64,000 nt of DNA, taken from NCBI RefSeq assembly GCF_003269065.1, contig NZ_QLTA01000006.1:62001-126000 (forward strand). Reading direction: 5' to 3'. This document shows positions 56,032-62,629 of this stretch, piece after piece (the first letter of the stretch is position 1; each line of letters opens with the position of its first letter). This DNA comes from Paracidovorax anthurii. Lineage in GTDB: Bacteria; Pseudomonadota; Gammaproteobacteria; Burkholderiales; Burkholderiaceae_C. Made by a program: the position numbers and the translations under genes. The notes below the pieces were generated by a model. The model saw only the letters and a program-made list of their open reading frames with translations, did no database searches and was not told where the DNA came from.

Positions 56032-56340
56032 TCCAGGAGCGCCGGGAGGCGCGCAGCGAAGCTGCTGGCAGGATTCGGGGAGCACTCATGTCGCGAAGCG
56101 ACGTGACGTGATCACCAAAACCCTGCGATCCTGGATCAGTTGGCGCAGGCCAATTGATCCAGCGGGGGCGCCGTGAGGCGACCCAGCGCGTAGCGCATCG
56201 CAAGGTTTGACGGCACTCATATCGCCGAAGGCGATGTGATGTGACGGCAGAATCAAGCGCTCCAAGGCGCGCAGCGAAGCTGCTGGCAGGATTCGGGGAG
56301 CACTCATGTCGCGAAGCGACGGCGCCGTGAGGCACCCCAC
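56007..56340. repeat. Array of three modular hairpin units downstream of acs
   Basis: Unit 1 (56007-56115) and unit 2 (56133-56253) each begin with a GGATCAGTTGGC/GCCAACTGATCC hairpin (one G-C to G-T change in unit 2). Then come a short CGCC/GGCG stem, a third small stem, a spacer ending in CACTCAT, and a GAA-loop stem: GTCGC/GCGAC in unit 1, ATCGCC/GGCGAT in unit 2. Unit 3 (56256-56340) repeats 57 bp of unit 1 exactly (56047-56103 = 56265-56321). Arms change in step, so the structure is kept while sequence varies. No open frame explains it. Confidence 0.75.
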
Positions 56341-56491
56341 CTGTGAGCACGTGTTTCCCCACTGTAGGACGGTGCCGGTTTCGGCGCCGTCCACCCCGGG
56401 CAGGCGCCAGGGCCGGGTTACAACCTCCGGCGAACGCGCCGTGGCGGCAGGCATGCCATGGCGTTCGGCATCCACACCGGGGAGAAACGCC
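56032..56491. other. Intergenic region between acs and the LapA-like gene
   Basis: 460 bp. The first 310 bp are taken up by the hairpin array described separately. The rest (56341-56491) is ordinary GC-rich sequence that must hold the promoter of the LapA-like gene; GGGGAGAAACGCC lies just before its start. Confidence 0.6.
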
Positions 56492-56959
56492 ATGTCCATC
56501 CGATCCATCGTCCTGCTGCTCATCGTGGCGGCCATCGCCGTGCTGGCCGCGCTCAACTGGAGCACGCTGGCCACGCCCTCGTTCATCTCGCTGGGCATCA
56601 CCTCGTTCGAGGCGCCGCTGGGCCTGCTGATGCTGGGGCTCACCGTGCTGCTGGGGGTCTTCTTCATCGCCTACGTGCTGTCGCTGCAAGGCTCGGTGAT
56701 GCTCGAGACGCGCCGGCACGCCAAGGAGATGCAGACGCAGCGCGAACTCGCCGACAAGGCCGAGGCATCGCGCTTCACGGAACTGCGGGTGTTCCTGGAA
56801 ACGCAGCACCAGCAGGGCCACGCCGCGCTCCTGGCGCGCCTGGAGGTGCTGGAGACGCACCTCGCGGCACGCGTGCAGGAGTCCGACAACACCACCGCCG
56901 CCTACGTGGGGCAGTTGGAAGACCAGTTGCGAACCAAGCGGCGCGATCCGGTGCTCTGA
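56492..56959 (+). CDS. LapA-domain (DUF1049-like) membrane protein
   Basis: 155 aa. Two membrane helices near the N-terminus (SIVLLLIVAAIAVLAALNW and GLLMLGLTVLLGVFFIAYVL) are followed by a charged coiled-coil-like cytoplasmic tail (ETRRHAKEMQTQRELADKAE). This is the plan of small LapA/LapB-type or DUF1049 proteins linked in enterobacteria to lipopolysaccharide assembly. The ATG at 56492 has GGGGAGA upstream. No partner genes adjoin it. Confidence 0.75.
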   Translation: MSIRSIVLLLIVAAIAVLAALNWSTLATPSFISLGITSFEAPLGLLMLGLTVLLGVFFIAYVLSLQGSVMLETRRHAKEMQTQRELADKAEASRFTELRVFLETQHQQGHAALLARLEVLETHLAARVQESDNTTAAYVGQLEDQLRTKRRDPVL

Positions 56960-57006
56960 AATCGCAGATCGCGCACGGCGCGAGACAGGGCCGGCGCCGC
57001 CGGGCA

Positions 57007-57037
57007 AGAAAAAGCCGCCTGGATCGCAGGCGGCTTT
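57007..57037 (-). terminator. Terminator after the cytochrome c gene (bidirectional)
   Basis: AAAGCCGCCTG (57011-57021), GATCG, CAGGCGGCTTT (57027-57037): perfect 11-bp arms. On the minus strand the stem runs into TTTTTC, so it ends the cytochrome transcript; it may also stop the converging LapA-like gene. Confidence 0.85.
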
Positions 57038-57063
57038 GGGGCCGGGCGGAGGGGCCGAACGGT

Positions 57064-57369
57064 TTACTTGATGGTCAGCACCCAGGCCGCGAGCTTCTTG
57101 GCATCGGCGTCGTTGACCTGCGCGTTGGCGGGCATGGGCACCGGCCCCCACACGCCCGAGCCGCCCTTCATGATCTTGGCGGCCAGCTTGTCCGCGGCGT
57201 CCTTCTGGCCGGCGTACTTGGCGGCCACGTCCTTGAACGACGGACCGACGAGCTTCTTGTCCACGGCATGGCAGGCCATGCAGTTCTTTGCGGTGGCGAG
57301 CGCCTGGTCGGCCAGGGCGGGCGTGGCGGTTGCGAAGGCCAGCAGGAGGAGGGGGAGCGTGCGCTTCAT
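57064..57369 (-). CDS. Small periplasmic c-type cytochrome (c551/c552-like)
   Basis: Electron carrier of 101 aa. A signal peptide (LLLLAFATATPALA, cleavage after residue 20) precedes a single haem motif CMACH (Cys30, Cys33, His34). The axial Met lies in VWGPVPMPAN, a typical class I arrangement. It is closest in pattern to cytochrome c551/c552 proteins that feed terminal oxidases or denitrification enzymes. Divergent from the Trp-rich small protein gene. Confidence 0.93.
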   Translation of the reverse strand: MKRTLPLLLLAFATATPALADQALATAKNCMACHAVDKKLVGPSFKDVAAKYAGQKDAADKLAAKIMKGGSGVWGPVPMPANAQVNDADAKKLAAWVLTIK

Positions 57370-57498
57370 CGGGTGGGCTTTCGTGTGGGGTAGTATGCGA
57401 CTCAATGAAATTGTAGTAGTCGGGGTTGACGGGGCCGGGGCCAGGGAGTTCCGCATCCGGCCGGCCCGCCGCACGGCGCAGCACTGGAGGTCGCCACC

Positions 57499-57741
57499 AT
57501 GTACACCCTGGGTCTCGGAATTCTCCTGGTGCTGCTCAAATACCTTGAAATCGGCCCCGTCGCGAACTGGAGCTGGTGGTGGGTGCTCACGCCGTTCGCT
57601 GTCACCGCGGCATGGTGGGCCTGGGCCGATGCCACGGGCTACACCAAGCGCAAGGCCATGGAGAAGATGGACCAGCGCCGCCAGGACCGCATCGACAAGA
57701 ACAAGGAAGCCATGGGCGTGCGGCCGCGGAAGCCGAGGTAA
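57499..57741 (+). CDS. Small Trp-rich membrane protein (TIGR04438-type)
   Basis: 80 aa. An N-terminal hydrophobic helix (TLGLGILLVLLKYLEI), the Trp cluster NWSWWWVLTPFAVTAAWWAW with a second helix, and a basic tail (KMDQRRQDRIDKNKEAMGVR) match a Burkholderiales family of unknown function. A GGAGG site lies 8 bases before the ATG. Confidence 0.82.
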   Translation: MYTLGLGILLVLLKYLEIGPVANWSWWWVLTPFAVTAAWWAWADATGYTKRKAMEKMDQRRQDRIDKNKEAMGVRPRKPR

Positions 57742-58064
57742 CCCCCTGAGCCGCCTTCGGCGTCTTCCCCCAAGGGGGACGACGCTGGTGGACGGGCGGA
57801 GCCCGATCCACGGCGTCCGCTGGCGTGGCCTGCTCCGCGGCCTTCGGATGGGTGAGGGCGTGCGGGTGCATGCGCTGCGGGCGAAGCGCACTCACTGCAT
57901 CGCACGGCGCCCGCTTTTGATCGGCAGACTGGATGCCCGCCTTTCAGATGGCGGGCCTTCATCGCGGCAAGGCAAGGGCACGTGGCCCGGCGGGAGAAAA
58001 GCACTGGAGGATAATCCTGTGTTGCCCTGCGCAACCGATCCCCCAACCGATCCCCCGACCCACG
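57742..58064. repeat. Hairpin-rich intergenic repeat between the Trp-rich protein gene and ilvD
   Basis: The first ~95 bp hold successive stems: GCCG/CGGC, CCCCC/GGGGG, and a longer nested one around 57780-57820 (GACGC...GGCGTC with TGGA/TCCA and GGGC/GCCC inside). From memory this resembles an abundant intergenic repeat in Comamonadaceae genomes. A CCCGCC/GGCGGG stem lies near 57935-57956. The last 30 bp contain two copies of AACCGATCCCCC (58033-58056). No gene is seen. Confidence 0.45.
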
Positions 58065-59924
58065 ATGCCCGCATACCGTTCCAAGACTTCCACCGCCGGA
58101 CGCAACATGGCCGGCGCCCGCTCCCTGTGGCGAGCCACCGGCATGAAGGACGAAGACTTCAGCAAGCCGATCATCGCCGTGGTGAACTCGTTCACGCAGT
58201 TCGTGCCCGGCCACGTGCACCTGAAGGACCTGGGCCAGCTCGTGGCGCGCGAGATCGAGGCTGCGGGTGGCGTGGCGAAAGAGTTCAACACCATCGCCGT
58301 CGATGACGGCATCGCCATGGGCCACGACGGCATGCTGTATTCGCTGCCCAGCCGCGACATCATCGCGGACTCGGTCGAATACATGGTCAACGCGCACTGC
58401 GCCGATGCCATGGTGTGCATCTCCAACTGCGACAAGATCACCCCCGGCATGCTCATGGCCGCGATGCGGCTCAACATCCCGGTCGTGTTCGTCTCCGGCG
58501 GCCCGATGGAGGCCGGCAAGACGCGCCTGGCCAACCCCGTCACCAAGACCATCGAGTTCAAGAAGCTCGACCTCGTCGATGCCATGGTGATCGCCGCCGA
58601 CGAAAACTACTCCGACGCCGACGTGGCCGAGGTGGAGCGCTCCGCCTGCCCCACCTGCGGCTCGTGCTCGGGCATGTTCACCGCCAACTCCATGAACTGC
58701 CTCACCGAGGCGCTGGGCCTCTCGCTGCCCGGCAACGGCACCGTGGTGGCCACGCACGCCGACCGCGAGCAGCTCTTCAAGCGCGCGGGCCGCCGCATCG
58801 TGGAGCTGGCCCGCCAGTACTACGAGCACGATGAAGAGCGCATCCTGCCGCGCTCCGTGGGCTTCAAGGCCTTCGAGAACGCGATGACGCTGGACATCGC
58901 CATGGGCGGCTCCACCAACACCATCCTGCATCTGCTGGCCATCGCGCGCGAGGCGGGCATCGACTTCACGATGGCCGACATCGACCGCCTCTCGCGCACC
59001 GTGCCGCAGCTGTGCAAGGTGGCGCCCAACACCAACAAGTACCACATCGAGGACGTGCACCGCGCCGGCGGCATCATGGCCATCCTGGGCGAGCTGGAGC
59101 GCGCCGGCAAGCTGCACACCGACGTGCCCACCGTGCACGCGCCCACGCTGGGCGACGCGCTGAACCAGTGGGACATTGTGCGCACGCAGGACGAAGCCGT
59201 GCGCCATTTCTACATGGCCGGCCCCGCGGGCATTCCCACGCAGGTGGCGTTCAGCCAGAACACGCGCTGGCCCAGCCTGGACCTGGACCGCGCCGAGGGT
59301 TGCATCCGCTCCTACGACCACGCGTTCTCGAAAGAGGGCGGCCTCGCGGTGCTGCGCGGCAACATCGCGCTCGATGGCTGTGTGGTGAAGACCGCGGGCG
59401 TGGATGAATCCATCCACGTGTTCGAGGGCTCGGCCCACGTCACCGAATCGCAGGACGAGGCCGTGGAGAACATCCTGGCGGGCAAGGTGAAGGCCGGCGA
59501 CGTGGTCATCGTGCGCTACGAAGGCCCCAAGGGCGGCCCCGGCATGCAGGAAATGCTCTACCCCACCAGCTACATCAAGTCCAAGGGCCTGGGCAAGGCC
59601 TGCGCGCTGCTGACCGACGGGCGCTTCTCGGGCGGCACCTCGGGCCTCTCGATCGGCCACTGCTCGCCCGAGGCGGCGGCCGGCGGCGCCATCGGCCTCG
59701 TGCGCGACGGCGACAAGATCCGCATCGACATCCCCAACCGCACGATCGACGTGCTGCTCTCCGACGAGGAACTGGCCCGCCGCCGCGAGGCGCAGAACGC
59801 GCTGGGCTGGAAGCCCGTCCAACCGCGCCCGCGCCGGGTGTCGGCTGCGCTCAAGGCCTATGCCAAGCTGGTGATGTCCGCCGACAAGGGCGCCGTGCGC
59901 GACCTCTCGCTGCTGGACGACTGA
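58065..59924 (+). CDS. ilvD: Dihydroxy-acid dehydratase
   Basis: Iron-sulfur enzyme of branched-chain amino-acid and pantothenate synthesis, converting 2,3-dihydroxy-isovalerate or -methylvalerate to the 2-keto acids. Cluster ligands and signatures are present: [40 protein letters not shown] and [20 protein letters not shown]. The 619-aa length is the longer IlvD class. The ATG at 58065 starts [20 protein letters not shown], conserved in the family, but lacks a clear ribosome-binding site. Confidence 0.96.
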   Translation: MPAYRSKTSTAGRNMAGARSLWRATGMKDEDFSKPIIAVVNSFTQFVPGHVHLKDLGQLVAREIEAAGGVAKEFNTIAVDDGIAMGHDGMLYSLPSRDIIADSVEYMVNAHCADAMVCISNCDKITPGMLMAAMRLNIPVVFVSGGPMEAGKTRLANPVTKTIEFKKLDLVDAMVIAADENYSDADVAEVERSACPTCGSCSGMFTANSMNCLTEALGLSLPGNGTVVATHADREQLFKRAGRRIVELARQYYEHDEERILPRSVGFKAFENAMTLDIAMGGSTNTILHLLAIAREAGIDFTMADIDRLSRTVPQLCKVAPNTNKYHIEDVHRAGGIMAILGELERAGKLHTDVPTVHAPTLGDALNQWDIVRTQDEAVRHFYMAGPAGIPTQVAFSQNTRWPSLDLDRAEGCIRSYDHAFSKEGGLAVLRGNIALDGCVVKTAGVDESIHVFEGSAHVTESQDEAVENILAGKVKAGDVVIVRYEGPKGGPGMQEMLYPTSYIKSKGLGKACALLTDGRFSGGTSGLSIGHCSPEAAAGGAIGLVRDGDKIRIDIPNRTIDVLLSDEELARRREAQNALGWKPVQPRPRRVSAALKAYAKLVMSADKGAVRDLSLLDD

Positions 59925-59970
59925 TCCGCGAGAGGGCGGTGCCCCCGTGTGCGGGGCGCCCTGGAAACAA

Positions 59971-60003
59971 AAAAAAGCCGCACCGGCGACGGTGCGGCTT
60001 TTT
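59971..60003 (+). terminator. Terminator between ilvD and bfr (bidirectional)
   Basis: CCGCACCG (59978-59985), loop GCGA, CGGTGCGG (59990-59997), with AAAAAAG before and CTTTTT after. It can stop ilvD from the left and bfr from the right. Confidence 0.92.
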
Positions 60004-60020
60004 GCTATTGTTTTGGTAGC
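60001..60020. repeat. Dispersed TTTGCTAT...GGTAGC element copy
   Basis: TTTGCTATTGTTTTGGTAGC, starting in the T run of the ilvD/bfr terminator and 31 bp from the bfr stop. Fits the copies at 3062 and 41551 at both arms. Confidence 0.6.
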
Positions 60021-60051
60021 TAACGAGGCAGCATTCTCGCCGACATGGGGC

Positions 60052-60531
60052 TCATGGCGTGCCGGAAGCGGTCTGCGACTGCAGGTAGTTCGGCAGGCCC
60101 ACGCGCTCGATGAGGCCGAGTTGCTTTTCGAGCCAGTAGGCGTGGTCCTCTTCGGTGTCGCGCAGTTGCGCGAGCAGGATGTCGCGGCTCACGTAGTCGC
60201 GCACGCTCTCGCACAGCTGCACGCCCTTTTGCAGTGCGGCGCGCACTTCGTACTCGGTGTCCAGGTCCTTGCGCAGCATCTCGGGCACGGTGGTGCCCGG
60301 CGTGAACTCGCGCGGGCGCATGTCGGGCAGGCCGCCCAGGAAGAGGATGCGGCGCAGCAGCGCGTCGGCGTGCTGGGTTTCTTCCTCCATCTCGTGGTTC
60401 AGGCGCTCATAGAGCTTCACGAAGCCCTGGTCCTCGTAGATGCGCGAGTGGATGAAGTACTGGTCGCGCGCGGCCAGTTCGCCGCGCAGCAGGTCCTTGA
60501 AGTAATCGACGACCTGTGGGTTGCCCTGCAT
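60052..60531 (-). CDS. bfr: Bacterioferritin lacking the usual haem-ligand Met52
   Basis: 24-subunit iron-storage protein, 159 aa. The di-iron ferroxidase residues are kept: Glu18, Glu51, His54, Glu93 and the EEDH block near 126-129. The position of the haem-binding Met52 of E. coli Bfr is Thr here (EEETQHAD), confirmed by an ACC codon, so haem at the subunit interface may be lost unless a partner subunit supplies Met. Other blocks: [23 protein letters not shown]. It stands alone with a terminator behind it. Confidence 0.93.
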   Translation of the reverse strand: MQGNPQVVDYFKDLLRGELAARDQYFIHSRIYEDQGFVKLYERLNHEMEEETQHADALLRRILFLGGLPDMRPREFTPGTTVPEMLRKDLDTEYEVRAALQKGVQLCESVRDYVSRDILLAQLRDTEEDHAYWLEKQLGLIERVGLPNYLQSQTASGTP

Positions 60532-60829
60532 GGTGTTTTCCTTGTTTTCGTGAGGCGGGGAGTATCGCGCCGGCGCGGCGGTTTGTCGCGAAAGCCCCCG
60601 GACCGGCGGTTTGCATGCGCACGGGGATCAGAAGCGTTCGCATTGGGGCGGAACAGGGCGGCGATGCCCATGGGGTTTGTTGCGCTCGCACCCGCTCTTG
60701 TGGCGGTGTCGCCCCATCTTGTCGGGTTGGCTGTGCTGCCTGCGATTGAGCACTTGGGCCAGCACTGCTTTGCTGGACCTGTCCGTTGCTCTTCGCAAAA
60801 CATCCGTGGTGCGTGCGAAACCCAGCAAA
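60532..60829. other. Intergenic region between bfr and the next membrane protein gene
   Basis: 298 bp with no gene that I can support. It must contain the bfr promoter (leftward). No clear repeats or operator-like palindromes were seen. Confidence 0.4.
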
Positions 60830-61315
60830 ATGGACAAGTCACATTTTTCGGTTGCCGCGTCCATGGCCCTGCCACCCCTTCCCACCCCCCATGCACCATC
60901 CAACGGAAGGCGGTTCGCCGTGGCGCTTGTCTGCTGGCTGCTTTCGAGTATCGGGGTCGCCATGTCTCTGATCGGCGTTACAGGAGCGGCCGTGGTATCG
61001 CTGGTCCGGGATGCGACGGTCGGTCCTGTGGCGCTGATCGGCATGGCGGTACCCTACGCATGGCTGTCCCTGTATTTCATGAGCCGGGCCTGGGTGACGG
61101 GCCGGCCGGTCGCGTGGCACTGGCACGTCTTCGGTCCGTTCGCAGGTGCGCTGTGCGCTGCGTTCTTTTGGTCATTCGCATGGCTTTATGCGTCGGCACT
61201 CGCGCTGGGTGTTTATCTCACCTGGTTCCATTTCCTCGGGAAAGCGCCGCAAGCACGACCCGGAGAAGACAAACCCGTCGTCACGGTCGAGATTCGGACC
61301 TGGTGGGACAAGTGA
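60830..61315 (+). CDS. Hypothetical membrane protein
   Basis: 161 aa with about four hydrophobic segments (FAVALVCWLLSSIGVAMSLI; VVSLVRDATVGPVALIGMAV; PYAWLSLYFMSRAWV; FAGALCAAFFWSFAWLYASA) and a charged C-terminus. No family recognised. The ATG at 60830 has no strong ribosome-binding site, and codon use looks less biased than its neighbours, which would fit recent acquisition. Confidence 0.55.
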   Translation: MDKSHFSVAASMALPPLPTPHAPSNGRRFAVALVCWLLSSIGVAMSLIGVTGAAVVSLVRDATVGPVALIGMAVPYAWLSLYFMSRAWVTGRPVAWHWHVFGPFAGALCAAFFWSFAWLYASALALGVYLTWFHFLGKAPQARPGEDKPVVTVEIRTWWDK

Positions 61316-61382
61316 GCATGGTGCAGGTGCGAATGTCGTATCGGGTACCGGTGACATTCCGCAGTGCCATGGCCGCAGGCAC

Positions 61383-61760
61383 ATGCTGAGCCGTCCCCTG
61401 CACCTGCTGGCTGGCTGTGTTCTTGCCGGCTTAGGCCTTCAAGCGGCCAGCGGGACCAGACCCTATCCACTGGATTGGCCGCACTCCGGCGAAGTGCTCA
61501 CCTATCGCTCCTGCGGCTGCGCCGATGCCTGCTGGGTCGCCGAAGTTCGGCACAGGCGCACGCAGGCCCTCAAGGCCCGGCTGCGGTGCGACTGCGAAAC
61601 ACTCTCCTATGAGCAACCCTCCGCTCCGGCGCGGACGGGGCCCCTGGGAAGCTGCGAGCCCATCAATCGCAGCGAGCACAAGCCCGAAGCGATCCGCGAG
61701 AGGCTGGAGCGATCCTTGCACCCCGGTGCGGGCGGGCGACCAGAGGCCGCCCGTCCTTAG
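61383..61760 (+). CDS. Hypothetical Cys-rich protein ending at the IS insertion point
   Basis: 125 aa, possibly exported (LHLLAGCVLAGLGLQAASG) with a Cys-rich patch SCGCADACW and later RCDCETL. No family recognised. Its TAG stop (61758-61760) is made from the last two bases of the duplicated TTA target and the first base of the insertion sequence. Without the insertion the same TAG would be read, so the gene is not truncated. Confidence 0.45.
   Translation: MLSRPLHLLAGCVLAGLGLQAASGTRPYPLDWPHSGEVLTYRSCGCADACWVAEVRHRRTQALKARLRCDCETLSYEQPSAPARTGPLGSCEPINRSEHKPEAIRERLERSLHPGAGGRPEAARP
61757..61759. repeat. Left target-site duplication (TTA) of the insertion sequence
   Basis: TTA here is repeated at 62605-62607 on the other side of the element. 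A 3-bp TNA duplication is what IS5-family elements of the IS427 type produce. Confidence 0.8.
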
Positions 61761-62604
61761 AGCGTGTTCAAAGTCTCCCGCTGAGCCATGAGAAGCTCGA
61801 GGGATGAGAAAGAGCTACCCGAGCGACATAAGCCGATCCCAGTTCGAGGCCATCAAACCGCTGCTGGAGAGCGCGCGCAAGAAAACCAGCCCCCGGCGTG
61901 TGGACCTCTACGAGGTGTTTTGTGCGGTGCTCTACCTGCTGCGTAGCGGCTGCCAGTGGCGCATGCTGCCTGAGGAGTTTCCGAAGTGGCGCACGGTGCA
62001 TTCGTACTGGACCATCTGGAGCGAGCAGCGCGAAGGCGGTAGCCTGCTGGAGCGGGCTTTAAAAAAATCAGGTTGGCGCGGCCCGCGAGAGACTGGGGCG
62101 CAACGCCTGCAGCGCGTTCTTGATCGTGGACGCGCAGAGCGTGAAGAATGCGGACACGGCGGCCTTGAAGGGCTATGACGCGGGCAAGAAGGTTTCGGGT
62201 ATCAAGCGCCACATTGCGGTAGACACCCAGGGACTGCCGCACGCGGTGGCAGTCACTACCGCCGAAGTGACCGATCGCAAGGGAGCCCTGCAGGCATTCG
62301 CGCGGTGCAGGTCGGGCCTCGGGCAAGTCGAAAGCGTGCTGTGTGACAGCGGCTACGTGGGCGAGCCCTTCGCGCAGGGCGTACGAGAGGCGCTTGGTGA
62401 GCATGTCACGGTGCAGATTGCCAAGAAGAGCGAGTTGCACACCTTCAAGGTCATGCCCAAGCGCTGGGTGGTCGAGCGCAGCTTCGCATGGCTGGAGAAG
62501 AACCGCAGGCTGTGGAAGAACTGCGAGCGTTGGCTCAACACCAGTCTGCAGTTCGTCCACTTGGCCTTCCTGGCACTTCTGCTCAGGAGACTTTGAACAC
62601 GTTC
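61760..62604 (+). mobile_element. 845-bp IS5-family (IS427-type) insertion sequence
   Basis: Terminal inverted repeats of 19 bp, GAGCGTGTTCAAAGTCTCC at 61760-61778 and its complement at 62586-62604 with one mismatch at position 3, bounded by TTA duplications. One two-frame transposase occupies almost all of it. Both ends and the reading frames are intact, so the copy may be active. It lies between an unknown gene and the TonB receptor gene and disrupts neither. Confidence 0.93.
61804..62596 (+). CDS. IS5-family transposase in two frames (frameshift at an A7 run)
   Basis: DDE transposase. Frame 1 (61804-62178 as read straight) gives the N-terminal part (YPSDISRSQFEAIKPLLESA; LLRSGCQWRMLPEEFPKWRT). 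Frame 2 (open from 62063 to 62596) carries the catalytic residues: Asp in LIVDAQSVKNA, Asp in VLCDSGYVG and Glu in VVERSFAWLEKNRR. Joining them needs a net +1 shift (or -2) near AAAAAAA at 62061-62067, directly after a frame-2 stop at 62060-62062. Programmed frameshifting or transcript slippage at such runs is known in the IS427 group. The alternative is a broken copy with one extra A. Confidence 0.88.
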
Positions 62605-62607
62605 TTA
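62605..62607. repeat. Right target-site duplication (TTA) of the insertion sequence
   Basis: Matches the TTA at 61757-61759. Confidence 0.8.
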
Positions 62608-62629
62608 GGTTTTGCGATTGGCGTAAACC

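Noticed and set aside
54010-56085. 691-codon open frame antisense to acs
   Set aside because: It mirrors acs almost exactly and has no family features.
56047-56321. Repeats considered as a CRISPR array
   Set aside because: Only two exact copies of 57 bp with unlike spacing, and the units hold several different hairpins; no cas genes are nearby.
61383-61760. Cys-rich protein gene considered as truncated by the insertion sequence
   Set aside because: Removing the element and one TTA restores the same TAG stop, so the coding sequence is unchanged.
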